NCBI GenBank assembly: GCA_965223165.1
Contig: CBDCVQ010000020.1
Location: 1,240,001-1,304,000 of the forward strand
DNA from: JABDMH01 sp965223165
Lineage (GTDB): Bacteria > Bacteroidota > Bacteroidia > Chitinophagales > Saprospiraceae
Direction of reading: 5' to 3'
DNA length: 64,000 bases
Shown: piece by piece, positions 45,672-54,280 of the stretch
Layout of the letters: every line of letters starts with the position of its first letter
Numbering within the stretch: the first letter of the stretch is position 1
Translations under genes and position numbers: made by a program
Notes under the pieces: model-generated
The model's database searches: none
What the model was told of the DNA's origin: nothing
The model's input: the letters and a program-made list of their open reading frames with translations, nothing else

Positions 45672-45692
45672 ATATTTTGACTTGGTAGTGCA

Positions 45693-46478
45693 CTATCCCT
45701 TCTCACGGTGTTGCACTTTGAGATTCGTCCTAACACCCAGTAGTTTCAAGACCGATTTTTTGGGAGAATTCTTCAGACCAAAATAACCAAGCATTTCTTG
45801 AATTCCCCGGATATCGTTCACCTTATCGAGTTCAGTTTCATACATTCTGATATTCGGAAACTTTCTGGCAAAGCGTTTGGCCTGTGCGTATGTTTCTTCC
45901 ACGTACCACTCCAACAACCTCCGATCAAATCTGCCGAATACCCACCGCCGGATCATCTTACTGCCCAGTCTCCCTCGCAAACGCATCAAAATTCGATCTA
46001 GTCTAAGCACTAGCCTGAAGCATCTCTTATCCCAAATACCTAGAGGATTAATAGGATCTTTCATCAGTGGAGTCATCAGCCACATTAGCCCATCCATGGT
46101 CAACGGAGTACAATTGATCCTTAGGAGGCTATCGACTATTTCTTGTTTATTGCGTTTGAGCACGATCACACCCAGTTCCTCATGAGGAAGGTAAAAGGGA
46201 ATCAACCATCCAAATCCCTTAATGAATGTATGGTTTGTTTCTATGTAACACTCCTTGTCTCGCAAGGCCTCTTTGATGGCATCCAATTTCTCCTCCATTC
46301 GGCCCTCCATCGCGGCCGAGTCCCCGCTGAGGAAGTTGACCATCTCCCCGCCATTCAACACAGGCCTCGGCTCATGGAGGGCCACAATGCCTTCAAACTC
46401 ATTTAATACTTGGGCAAGGTAGTGTGAACCAGATCTTCCCGTATTTATGCAAAAGATGTATCGGATCTTGGTGGCCAT
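45693..46478 (-). CDS. Sulfotransferase-like protein (PAPS-dependent P-loop type)
   Basis: The 261-residue protein begins with a 5'-phosphosulfate-binding loop, IRYIFCINTGRSGSHYLAQV (about residues 5-24), the hallmark of PAPS-dependent sulfotransferases. A likely 3'-phosphate-binding region follows, GVIVLKRNKQEIVDSLLRIN, where the usual R(D/N)P is replaced by KRNK. ALHEPRP near residue 42 lies where the acceptor-side loop is expected. It could sulfate a sugar of the surface glycan. The ATG at 46478 was chosen; a GTG nine codons upstream is possible. A second sulfotransferase gene lies directly upstream on the same strand, 59 bp away. Confidence 0.72.
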   Translation of the reverse strand: MATKIRYIFCINTGRSGSHYLAQVLNEFEGIVALHEPRPVLNGGEMVNFLSGDSAAMEGRMEEKLDAIKEALRDKECYIETNHTFIKGFGWLIPFYLPHEELGVIVLKRNKQEIVDSLLRINCTPLTMDGLMWLMTPLMKDPINPLGIWDKRCFRLVLRLDRILMRLRGRLGSKMIRRWVFGRFDRRLLEWYVEETYAQAKRFARKFPNIRMYETELDKVNDIRGIQEMLGYFGLKNSPKKSVLKLLGVRTNLKVQHREKG

Positions 46479-46537
46479 TCGTTCACGAGGAGATATGCAA
46501 TGCACAGGGAAATCGTCGGATGGACGGAGAGAGTAAC

Positions 46538-47248
46538 CTACTCTCCGAGCTGTAGTCTGGCATCGAGATAGTGGCCTTCTGATGTAAATTGATAATCATA
46601 CCTCAAGAAATCAGCACGATATATCTTTTCAACAATTCTCCTGTCATGCGGTGACCAAATAATCTGGCCCTGTGATGCGTCAGTAGAATTATGTTTATTT
46701 CTAATGTCTATGTCAAATAGATCAGCCATTTCCAACAAGTCCTGTGCTGCCTCCATTTTGTATGTTCTTTCGAATCTCACCGCCATTTGCCATGGAGGAA
46801 TTTTCCCAGGCCACGGTAAGTTTTCCTTCCATATCTGAGGTTGTAAGTGCCCGTCAAACCTATACACCTCCGGCAGCATGGATACAAACTTGCTAAATGG
46901 GGTATTCGACATGACGCTAGCTACTGACGATGGGTCTCCGGATATGCCTATTCCAAGTGGTGGGAAGAAGATTTTCTGACAGTTCTGCCATCTTCCCCTT
47001 TGCCTACTTACTTCTACGGCCTGACGGAACTTGTCTCTAAAAAAGGATGCCACCCGATCATAGGGGTTTCGGACCAGCAAATAACACTTTGAGCCTCTCG
47101 ACATGACCCTTCTCCGTAGAACCTTGAGGAAGAGTCTGTCCGTTCCGAGTATCGAGAGAAGATTCTCCTGGCTACTGAGGGTGGAATACATTACCTTGTA
47201 ATTGGTGAACAAGTATATTTCCTTATCCTTCCTCTTAAAGATTGGCAT
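46538..47248 (-). CDS. Sulfotransferase family 2 (carbohydrate sulfotransferase-like)
   Basis: The 236-residue protein resembles the carbohydrate sulfotransferase family: a 5'-PSB-like segment FTNYKVMYSTLSSQENLL near residue 14, the 3'-phosphate-binding motif YLLVRNPYDRVASFFRDKF (about 56-74), a HLQPQ segment and the family's terminal KIYRADFLRYDYQF. It should transfer sulfate from PAPS to a glycan hydroxyl. With the neighbouring sulfotransferase it implies that the glycan made here carries sulfate. ATG at 47248 with an in-frame stop immediately upstream. A 164-bp gap without a gene separates it from the GT9 gene. AT-rich compared with the core genes. Confidence 0.78.
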   Translation of the reverse strand: MPIFKRKDKEIYLFTNYKVMYSTLSSQENLLSILGTDRLFLKVLRRRVMSRGSKCYLLVRNPYDRVASFFRDKFRQAVEVSRQRGRWQNCQKIFFPPLGIGISGDPSSVASVMSNTPFSKFVSMLPEVYRFDGHLQPQIWKENLPWPGKIPPWQMAVRFERTYKMEAAQDLLEMADLFDIDIRNKHNSTDASQGQIIWSPHDRRIVEKIYRADFLRYDYQFTSEGHYLDARLQLGE

Positions 47249-47412
47249 TTAACTGATTATTTCACCTGAGTGGCAGTGCCGCAATCGACATTCATATTTA
47301 GTAGATGGACATACCAGATGAAAACGACTTGGATCTTCCCATAACCCTCCGTATTGGCTAACTCAGCCAGAGGTTGCCGTCTTTCCTACCCCATATGGGA
47401 TACGTCTGCAAT

Positions 47413-48471
47413 CTAACTAGAAAGACTTGGCCTTCGTGCAAAATCCTCAAAGTGACCCAAAACTATCTTAGGCTCCAGGTCCGTCAAACAGCGATAATCC
47501 GGACACCTTTTCGCATCCGTCACCCGACTCTTATTTGGATTACTTAGGGAATAACAGGGTGCACAACGGACGGGCAAGCGGATATCGACATGGTGATCCG
47601 GATTGAGCACCTCGTAGCCAATGGTCCCAGGATCGGAGGCGCCCCAAATCGTAAAGGTAGGTCGCCCCAGGGCTGCAGCCACGTGCATCAATCCACTGTC
47701 CTGGCCCAGATAGGCATCAGCACCGGCGATGAGTGCAATAGCTTCCTTGAGGGTAGTCTTGCCGACCAGGTTGATGCTACCCAGATTCGGATCTTCCAGA
47801 CTTCTGCCCAAGGATGTTTCGTTGGAGTCACCCAAGATCACAAAGGGAAGCCCGGGATAGTGACCCTTGACCTCTACCAACAAGTCCCGCCAGTAGCTAA
47901 TGGGCCAATTCTTGTATTTCACCAGCATGTTGGCCGATCCCGGTTGCACCACGACATACCGAGAGGGAAGATCAAAGCGGCCAAGTGAAGGCAGAACAGA
48001 CAGTACACTATAGAAGTCCCGATCCAAATCCAACGGCTGAGACGCTGGCCACAAGGTCAGGTTTTGGTGGAGAAAGTGGACATTCGGCCGAAGGCCATGA
48101 AATCGACAAGGCCCCAAACGATGGATCGATCCAAGGCTACGTAGAATATGGGCCTGCCTGCCTTTCCAGGCTCCCAGCAAGATGTTGCGCCAAGAAGCAG
48201 AAGCGCGATCGACGTAGATCTCGTCATAGCCCTGAAAATCCCTGAAGAGCCGATTGATCCTCCTGCCCTGGTCAAGCACTCGGGTGCCAGGCAGATCCAA
48301 CATCTCATAAAAATGATGCCCCCCCCATCGACCCAGGTGCAAGATATCGACCGTCCTACCCGCAGCTACCAACTGTCTCACTAGAGGCAATACCTGCACG
48401 GCATCGCCTATCCCACCGGATAGGAACAGTGCAAGACGTCTCTCCCCTCTCGCACTCCGTGTACGGCTCAT
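47413..48471 (-). CDS. Family 9 glycosyltransferase (heptosyltransferase-like)
   Basis: The 352-residue GT-B enzyme has the N-terminal pattern RRLALFLSGGIGDAVQVLPL, where lipid-A heptosyltransferases have GDxxxxxP. The donor-binding C-terminal half contains YVVVQPGSANMLVKYKNWP and ADAYLGQDSGLMHVAAALG. GT9 members transfer ADP-heptose or related sugars to lipopolysaccharide core. A Cys-rich tail (RCAPCYSLSNP and KRCPDYRCLTDL) is typical of this family. The ATG at 48471 overlaps the TGA of the upstream GT-C gene (ATGA), so the two are coupled. Confidence 0.87.
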   Translation of the reverse strand: MSRTRSARGERRLALFLSGGIGDAVQVLPLVRQLVAAGRTVDILHLGRWGGHHFYEMLDLPGTRVLDQGRRINRLFRDFQGYDEIYVDRASASWRNILLGAWKGRQAHILRSLGSIHRLGPCRFHGLRPNVHFLHQNLTLWPASQPLDLDRDFYSVLSVLPSLGRFDLPSRYVVVQPGSANMLVKYKNWPISYWRDLLVEVKGHYPGLPFVILGDSNETSLGRSLEDPNLGSINLVGKTTLKEAIALIAGADAYLGQDSGLMHVAAALGRPTFTIWGASDPGTIGYEVLNPDHHVDIRLPVRCAPCYSLSNPNKSRVTDAKRCPDYRCLTDLEPKIVLGHFEDFARRPSLSS

Positions 48472-50042
48472 TGCTTCTGTAGGGTTTTGTCGTGCTTGGG
48501 CGTCAGCACATAGATATGATCCACCTGCAGGGACATATACCGATAAAATGCTATGCTATCTCGCACCTGAAATTGGTCATTCTTGGTGAAGGAAAATAAA
48601 TATTGGGCGCCTTCATTCCATGGATGAATTCCGCTAAAGTGCGAATTAATCGGTGAGCCCGCATCGATTTCACCGCCGCCGATACCATCGCTCTGCATTT
48701 CCAGATACCGATCTTTGACTACGCGGTTCCAACGCAAGTAATCCTTCGTCCCTGCCATTGAAACAAATATAAACAACCCCAAGGGCAGCACATATCCCAG
48801 ATTCCACCTAATCCTGAGCGTCGAAAGTCCCAGCAGTACCAGGGCGAGCGGCAGGATGAGATAGCGATCCGTGTAACTAAAGATGGTCATTGCCGCCTGA
48901 TAAATCAACCACAATCCCAACAGGAACTGGAGGGCAAAGGTATTCCGATTCTTCCAGAAATACCCAATAATTAATGCCGCACAGCAGGAGGCCAGCACAG
49001 CCACGAGCATCCAGACGTGCGAAGGCAGTCGCGGTATAGTCTGAAAAGACCAGTTGTAGTCGATCAGCAAATTGACCCCTAAAGTAAAATTGCGGAAAAT
49101 AGATCCATTAAAAGGAAAATGATGCCCCAGTAGATCCATCGCCATGACGATGGCGACCGACATAGTCAGCAGCACCATTATCTGTTTTCTTCGCAGGTGG
49201 CCGCTATCACGAAAGTTGTGCCACAGTGCTCCCAAGAGCGGTAGGCAATAAAACCCCATCATGACCAGGGCATAGGTATTGTATTTCAGTTGGCGATAAA
49301 AGAATACGTCGGGCTGTTGGGTCATCGTCTGTAGATAGGACGTCGTCACGGACTGGTACATATCTGCTGTGCCCAGCATGGGCTTTAGAACCTTTTCGAT
49401 GCCCAGGTAAGCCAAGGTGGCTAAAAGAAGAAATCCAAACGCACCTTGATAAGACTGGCCCCGGGACCGCCACAACCAAAGTCCTTCAAATGCCACTACG
49501 ATCAAAATCCCCGGCTGTCGAATCAAGAACGCCGCCAAAGCCAACCCGAAACCCAGCAGTCGATCTCGTCGGAGCCCAGCATGGCTATATTTTAGATAGT
49601 GATAGATGGACCCCAATACCAAGGCCATAAACGGCACTTCGGTCATGAAAGAAAAGGAGGACAAAAAGAAGATGGGGGTGAAAGCAAAAATAGCCGTAAG
49701 CTGCCATGCCACCTTGTGATCTCGGGCCAACAGGTTGGCCGTCTTGTAAAAAAGTGTTAGCGCCAACAGCGCCGTAATAAGCGTAGAAAAGCGCAGCACG
49801 GTATAACTAAATCCGCCAGCGACTAGACAACACAGATAACCCCATAGCACCTGGAGAAAAATATTAGGGGCAAATCGGTGCGCCAGCTCAAAAGTGCCCT
49901 TTTCAATCAAACTCTTGACAGGATAAGCATATTGAAAATCGTCATTGAGGGGAAAATCACCCAAAGGGTTTACGATTGCCACGGATAACAAGAAGACAAC
50001 CTGCAGCACCAGCAATGGGATCTGGTGGCTAGGGATTTTCAT
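48468..50042 (-). CDS. Integral membrane glycosyltransferase, GT-C fold (GT39/ArnT-like)
   Basis: The 524-residue protein has about ten to twelve hydrophobic segments across its first 430 residues. Its first extracytoplasmic loop carries the acidic pair PLNDDFQYAYPVKSL, the catalytic signature of GT-C enzymes that use polyprenyl-phosphate sugars. A soluble C-terminal portion follows. It should add a sugar on the periplasmic side, to lipid A, a glycan or a protein; the acceptor is unknown. The ATG at 50042 begins at a clear membrane helix; an upstream TTG is less likely. Its stop overlaps the GT9 start by 4 bp. A second GT-C gene lies divergently, only 30 bp from this start. Confidence 0.83.
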   Translation of the reverse strand: MKIPSHQIPLLVLQVVFLLSVAIVNPLGDFPLNDDFQYAYPVKSLIEKGTFELAHRFAPNIFLQVLWGYLCCLVAGGFSYTVLRFSTLITALLALTLFYKTANLLARDHKVAWQLTAIFAFTPIFFLSSFSFMTEVPFMALVLGSIYHYLKYSHAGLRRDRLLGFGLALAAFLIRQPGILIVVAFEGLWLWRSRGQSYQGAFGFLLLATLAYLGIEKVLKPMLGTADMYQSVTTSYLQTMTQQPDVFFYRQLKYNTYALVMMGFYCLPLLGALWHNFRDSGHLRRKQIMVLLTMSVAIVMAMDLLGHHFPFNGSIFRNFTLGVNLLIDYNWSFQTIPRLPSHVWMLVAVLASCCAALIIGYFWKNRNTFALQFLLGLWLIYQAAMTIFSYTDRYLILPLALVLLGLSTLRIRWNLGYVLPLGLFIFVSMAGTKDYLRWNRVVKDRYLEMQSDGIGGGEIDAGSPINSHFSGIHPWNEGAQYLFSFTKNDQFQVRDSIAFYRYMSLQVDHIYVLTPKHDKTLQKQ

Positions 50043-50072
50043 TAGTTTTGGTCCTGCCAAGTTGCGTCATTT

Positions 50073-51779
50073 GTGAGTAAGCAATCGCCTTTCACCACCA
50101 ACATGCCTGTCGCATTGATCTCTGGTGCGATTGTACTCATGATTGTGGCGATCAATGTAGTAGTCTGGTCATCAAGCCACAACGATATACTGGATTTTTT
50201 CCTGATCCGCATGCAGCAGATGGACAAGCGATCGCTAGTGGAAAGTCAATATCTCTCCGCGGATAGGTTTCGGTGGATGCGTTGGGTCCTGACGGGAGCA
50301 AGTGCGGTGCTGCTGATCGTAGGCTGGTGGCAGCGTTCCAAGCTGCTGACTTGGCCACGAAGCTTAATCTCCTTTCTCAAGCATATGGTATCGGAGACAG
50401 CCGCACTCCTTGATCCGCGTAGGCCTGCCGGACTCGCCCTGATAGCACTGCTCCTGGTAGTGGCCATCCGATCCGTCCGCATGCAGATGACATTTCCCCT
50501 TATCTACGATGAATGTTGGACCTACATTAACTTCTCGTCCAAGGGACCGCTTATTGCTGCATGTACGTACCCATCGACCAACAACCATGTTCTCCTGTCG
50601 ATTTTCTCTTCCTTACTCGATCCCATCACTCCACCCTGGCTAGCATTGAGGTTGCCGGTCCTGATTTTCGGACTAGGGAGCATTCTCCTCTTTTACCACT
50701 TCCTGAGTCAGCAATTCGCACAGGCTCCCTCTCTGGTGGTCAGCACCCTTTTTGCTTTTTCACTTCCCATCAGTCAGTATATGTTGCTCGGGCGAGGTTA
50801 CATGTTGTCCATTCTATTTTTCCTGCTCCTGCTCTACGCCGTGTTTGTTAGAAGAAAATTGGGACAACTGTTCGTGTTTGCAGGCATACTAGGCTGCTAC
50901 AGTGTGCCCGTCTTCATTTATGCACTCATCCCCCTAAGCGTCATGCTGGTTCTAGATATCTTATACCGCCGACAATCCATCTGGCCTTGGGTACGGAGCC
51001 ATGCGCTGATATCCCTCGGAGTCCTATTGCTGTACAGTCCCATGATCATGACCTCTGCCATCGGCCCCGCTCTCGCACGCAATCGATCACTCTTCGGTCT
51101 GGAGGAACTGGATGTGGCGGCAGTGGTACAGCACTTTAATATGGTCACCCGTTTTCTAGTGGGATCGTACTTGGATTGGGTCTATTATGCGGTGGTGTTG
51201 CTGGCCCTAGTGGTCATCTTGACTCGGAAGAGAAAACGCCTGCCTCTTTACTGTCTAGTGGCTTTGTGCAGTCCCCTGATCTTTACCCTGATACAGCAAA
51301 TGCTTCTGCCGTCTCGCCTGTTTATCTACCTGATCGTGCCGTGGCTTATCCTCGTGGCCTGGTTGCTTAATCAAACACCTGTGAGAACCATGCGAGTGCC
51401 CATCACGGTGGTCATTTGCGTAGTGCTAGGTCTGGGATACTCCTTTCAGTTTAGGACAAGATCCACGTCAATCGGGGCAGAAGGCCGTCTGGCCTCCTTG
51501 CACCATGTGGCCGAGGAGCTCGTGCGCAATGACGTCAGGACCTGCTATCTCGACCATGAAGTGATGAAGCCCATTCTGCAATATCACGCGCTCATTCAAG
51601 GCCAGGCCATTGATATTTCGATGGCACAGCAGGCAAGTGTCGACTACGCACCGTGGGGAGACTCTCCCTATGAGGCGGTCGTGCTGCACCAGACTAGCGA
51701 TCTCCAGCAAGACCTCAATCAGAGAGGTGACTACAAAAAAGAGGTGCACAGGGATTTCGTCGTCTATCTGAAGAAATAG
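50073..51779 (+). CDS. Integral membrane glycosyltransferase, GT-C fold
   Basis: The 568-residue protein has many membrane segments and a GT-C type acidic motif, FPLIYDECWTYINFSS, in the loop after the third hydrophobic segment. FSLPISQYMLLGRGYMLS follows, typical of the conserved region of GT39/GT83-like enzymes. A soluble C-terminus of about 100 residues (from RSTSIGAEGRLASLHHVAEE) ends the protein. The substrate is unknown. Start is the GTG at 50073; the ATG at 50103 is an alternative that also precedes the first membrane helix. It is divergent from another GT-C gene, so the two may share a very compact promoter region. Downstream lies the FemAB/GNAT gene, 40 bp away. Confidence 0.78.
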   Translation: MSKQSPFTTNMPVALISGAIVLMIVAINVVVWSSSHNDILDFFLIRMQQMDKRSLVESQYLSADRFRWMRWVLTGASAVLLIVGWWQRSKLLTWPRSLISFLKHMVSETAALLDPRRPAGLALIALLLVVAIRSVRMQMTFPLIYDECWTYINFSSKGPLIAACTYPSTNNHVLLSIFSSLLDPITPPWLALRLPVLIFGLGSILLFYHFLSQQFAQAPSLVVSTLFAFSLPISQYMLLGRGYMLSILFFLLLLYAVFVRRKLGQLFVFAGILGCYSVPVFIYALIPLSVMLVLDILYRRQSIWPWVRSHALISLGVLLLYSPMIMTSAIGPALARNRSLFGLEELDVAAVVQHFNMVTRFLVGSYLDWVYYAVVLLALVVILTRKRKRLPLYCLVALCSPLIFTLIQQMLLPSRLFIYLIVPWLILVAWLLNQTPVRTMRVPITVVICVVLGLGYSFQFRTRSTSIGAEGRLASLHHVAEELVRNDVRTCYLDHEVMKPILQYHALIQGQAIDISMAQQASVDYAPWGDSPYEAVVLHQTSDLQQDLNQRGDYKKEVHRDFVVYLKK

Positions 51780-51819
51780 CCCCTGTCGTCGCCCTTGAAA
51801 GAAAACCTATCTTGCCCAG

Positions 51820-52755
51820 GTGATCGATCGTAGCCGCTATATTGACTGGAGCCGTACGCAAGCTCATTTGCCGGTCTTTTTCCAACCCTTTTGGCTAGAC
51901 ACCGTTTGCGATCAAGGCACTTGGAACGTCTGTATTTCTGAGAAAAGCGGTCACATCGATGGGGTCCTGGTCTACTACCTAAGCCAGTACCGACGTCTTG
52001 CGGTGATCAAAATGCCTCGACTCACTCCCTACCTGGGCATATGGATACCGGATCGTGCATCCATGGATACCCAAGAGATCGCTTCTATCCATCGGCATCT
52101 CATCAGGCAACTTCCTCCGGCAAAATTCTATTATCAGCATTTTCATCCCAGCCAATCGCAGTCCCTGCTGATGCCGGACCTAGACTACAGCACGCGCTAT
52201 ACGCTCACCATTGCACAAGGGGCAGATCCGACGAGCACTTATGCGAGCCTTCAAGGCAATGTGAGAAACAAGATACAGAAGGCACGATCAGCGCTCTCCA
52301 TCAATGATCAAGGGGACAGCTCTTTGCTCTATTCGCTGATGAGAAAGACCTTTGCGCATCAGCAAGAAGAAGTGCCCTATGACCCCGGTTTTCTCGCTGG
52401 GATTGTTGAAAGGTCTGTGCCAAGAAATCAGGGTCTGCTCCAATTTGCCTGGGACCGTCAGGGTCGATGTCATGCCGGCCAACTGCTGGTCTGGGACGAT
52501 GCCTTCCTGTACAATTTGGTCCTGGGTGCAGACCCCAATTTGCGTAGCAGTGGTGCGGTGCAGTGGCTGCTTTGGAAGGCCATCGAACTGGCTGCCGCCA
52601 AGGGACTAACCTTTGACTTTGAGGGGAGTACCATTCCCTCCATCTTTTCGATGTTTCGAGACTTCAATCCGCACCTGACTCCTTTTCTGGAAGTAAGCAA
52701 GGGCGCGAATTACCTGTACAAGGTACTGGCCAAAGTCAGTCAGAGGAACCTCTGA
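51820..52755 (+). CDS. FemAB/GNAT-type acyltransferase
   Basis: The 311-residue protein resembles the GNAT-fold acyltransferases grouped as BioF2-like or FemAB-like (PF13480), often found in polysaccharide loci. An N-terminal WSRTQAHLPVFFQPFWLDTV leads into a first GNAT-like half. The second half contains YASLQGNVRNKIQKARSAL (about 141-159), AGQLLVWDDAFLYNLVLGAD and the conserved FDFEGSTIPSIFSMFRDFN near residue 270. It probably transfers an acyl or aminoacyl group to an amino sugar. The start is a GTG at 51820; no ATG is near. Its stop is 14 bp from the stop of the convergent WbpD-like gene. Confidence 0.74.
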   Translation: MIDRSRYIDWSRTQAHLPVFFQPFWLDTVCDQGTWNVCISEKSGHIDGVLVYYLSQYRRLAVIKMPRLTPYLGIWIPDRASMDTQEIASIHRHLIRQLPPAKFYYQHFHPSQSQSLLMPDLDYSTRYTLTIAQGADPTSTYASLQGNVRNKIQKARSALSINDQGDSSLLYSLMRKTFAHQQEEVPYDPGFLAGIVERSVPRNQGLLQFAWDRQGRCHAGQLLVWDDAFLYNLVLGADPNLRSSGAVQWLLWKAIELAAAKGLTFDFEGSTIPSIFSMFRDFNPHLTPFLEVSKGANYLYKVLAKVSQRNL

Positions 52756-52769
52756 GCCTACGGAGTCCG

Positions 52770-53258
52770 TCAAAATGATCTAACGGGTCTCGCCGGATTG
52801 CCCACCACGATGGTACCGGGCAATACATCCTTGGTCACGACACTGCCGGCTCCCACCATGGCATCGCGACCGATCCGCACGCCACCCAGTATCACTGATC
52901 CCGACCCGATCGAGGCGCCGTCTTCCACCAGGACATCCAGTTTCTGCCACTGGTCCTCCGACTGCAGCTCGCCTTGGTCATTTAGGGCGCGAGGATACTT
53001 ATCGTTGACAAAGACCACTCCATGACCGACGAAAACTCCGTCGCCCAGGTGCACCCCCTCGCACAGAAAGCTATGACTGGAGATTTTGCATTTCTGTCCA
53101 ATCACGACGTTCTTTTGAATTTCAACAAATGCCCCGACCTGGGTACCACTCCCAATGGTGCATTCATAGGCATTGACAAAATCATAGATACGCACACCTT
53201 CGCCTACCTTCACCTCGCGTAAGGTTTGCTTGGCCGAATTGATATTGAGGGTTTTCAT
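52770..53258 (-). CDS. WbpD-like N-acetyltransferase (left-handed beta-helix)
   Basis: The 162-residue protein is built of hexapeptide repeats (for example CTIGSGTQVGAFVEI, VVIGQKCKISS, GVHLGDGVFVGHGVVF) and ends in the family segment GRDAMVGAGSVVTKDVLPGT and GNPARPV. It closely resembles WbpD/WlbB, which acetylates the 3-amino group of UDP-2-acetamido-3-amino-2,3-dideoxyglucuronate. The ATG at 53258 overlaps the stop of the upstream dehydrogenase gene by 4 bp (ATGA), and that gene looks like WbpB, which makes the keto precursor. No WbpA or WbpE homologue is within the window. Longer upstream starts would lie inside the dehydrogenase gene. Confidence 0.88.
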   Translation of the reverse strand: MKTLNINSAKQTLREVKVGEGVRIYDFVNAYECTIGSGTQVGAFVEIQKNVVIGQKCKISSHSFLCEGVHLGDGVFVGHGVVFVNDKYPRALNDQGELQSEDQWQKLDVLVEDGASIGSGSVILGGVRIGRDAMVGAGSVVTKDVLPGTIVVGNPARPVRSF

Positions 53259-54265
53259 AGCTGCTCTAGAGACACTTTTTCGCCCTGCTGTTGCATGGAC
53301 GTCGTGGCGGCCGTGAGTATTTTGACAATATCGAGGCCTTGCCTTCCGTCGCTGAGGGGCTGCGCGCCGGTGGTGATGCAACGCACAAAGTCATTGATCA
53401 AATGGCTGAGTCCCTCGGTTTGCGCCAATTTAGGAATAAAAATATCCCCCGTCCGATAGTCGACGAGCCACCGATTGCGGTCACTCGAATTAAGAATTTC
53501 ATAGCCCGCATCGTAGACCTTGATTTTTTCGGTCGCCTCCAGATCATTGTAGATGACCATCTTCTCGTCGCCGCTGACGAGCATCTGACGAATCTTGACC
53601 GGGGATTCCCACGACAGTCGCACATGCGCCCGTCGGTTGTGCGGATAGTAGATCGTGAGATAGGCCGTACTGGCCAAGCCCAGCGGATTATCTGCAAATC
53701 CGGTCGTCTGCACCGCGATGGGCTGGGTGGTAAATAGATGATTGGCAATGGAGATATCATGGGGCCCGAGATCCCACAGTACATCAATGTCCGACTGAAA
53801 TAGCCCTAAGTTAATCCTTGTACTGTCCAAAAAGCGAAGGCGACCCAGATCTCCCGACTCCACCATAGCCTTGAGTGTCCGGATGGCGGGCGTGTAGAGA
53901 TAGACATGATCCACCATCAGCACCCGGTCCAGATCCTGTGCGAGATGCACCAGCTGTTGGGCTTCGGCCAGTCTACTCGTCATCGGCTTCTCGACCAGCA
54001 CATGCTTTCCCAACTCCAGGGCCGTGCGAGCGATCTCAAAATGGCTTGAGGCCGGGGTCGCGATGCAAACCGCATCGACTGACATGTTCAAGACTGCCGA
54101 CCAATCTTCCAGCACAGGTACCTCGGGAAAATCCCGCTGCGCGCGGCCTCGCTGGTCCTCGTCCGGATCCACGATAGCTGCCAGTGTGCCGCCCGCCGCA
54201 TACTTGACATTTCGGGCGAGATTGGGGCCCCAATAGCCGTATCCGATAATTGCTATTTTCACCAT
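53255..54265 (-). CDS. Gfo/Idh/MocA oxidoreductase, WbpB-like
   Basis: The 336-residue NAD-dependent enzyme has the Rossmann start VKIAIIGYGYWGPNLARNVK, the conserved EKPMTSRLAEAQQLV (about 92-106) and LWDLGPHDISIANHLF with the catalytic-type histidine. It fits WbpB-type enzymes, which oxidise UDP-GlcNAc uronate at C3 before transamination and acetylation. The direct coupling (4-bp overlap) to a WbpD-like acetyltransferase supports this. In Porphyromonas gingivalis the Wbp pathway supplies the sugar to which T9SS cargo is attached, which makes this pair notable beside the PorU-like gene. The ATG at 54265 is 15 bp from the divergent deacetylase start. Confidence 0.85.
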   Translation of the reverse strand: MVKIAIIGYGYWGPNLARNVKYAAGGTLAAIVDPDEDQRGRAQRDFPEVPVLEDWSAVLNMSVDAVCIATPASSHFEIARTALELGKHVLVEKPMTSRLAEAQQLVHLAQDLDRVLMVDHVYLYTPAIRTLKAMVESGDLGRLRFLDSTRINLGLFQSDIDVLWDLGPHDISIANHLFTTQPIAVQTTGFADNPLGLASTAYLTIYYPHNRRAHVRLSWESPVKIRQMLVSGDEKMVIYNDLEATEKIKVYDAGYEILNSSDRNRWLVDYRTGDIFIPKLAQTEGLSHLINDFVRCITTGAQPLSDGRQGLDIVKILTAATTSMQQQGEKVSLEQL

Positions 54266-54280
54266 CTGGTCAGGAAACTA

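Noticed and set aside
45686..45695. Palindrome TAGTGCACTA between convergent genes
   Set aside because: Ten bases only, overlapping the stop region of the sulfotransferase gene, with no T-run; expected by chance in 64 kb.
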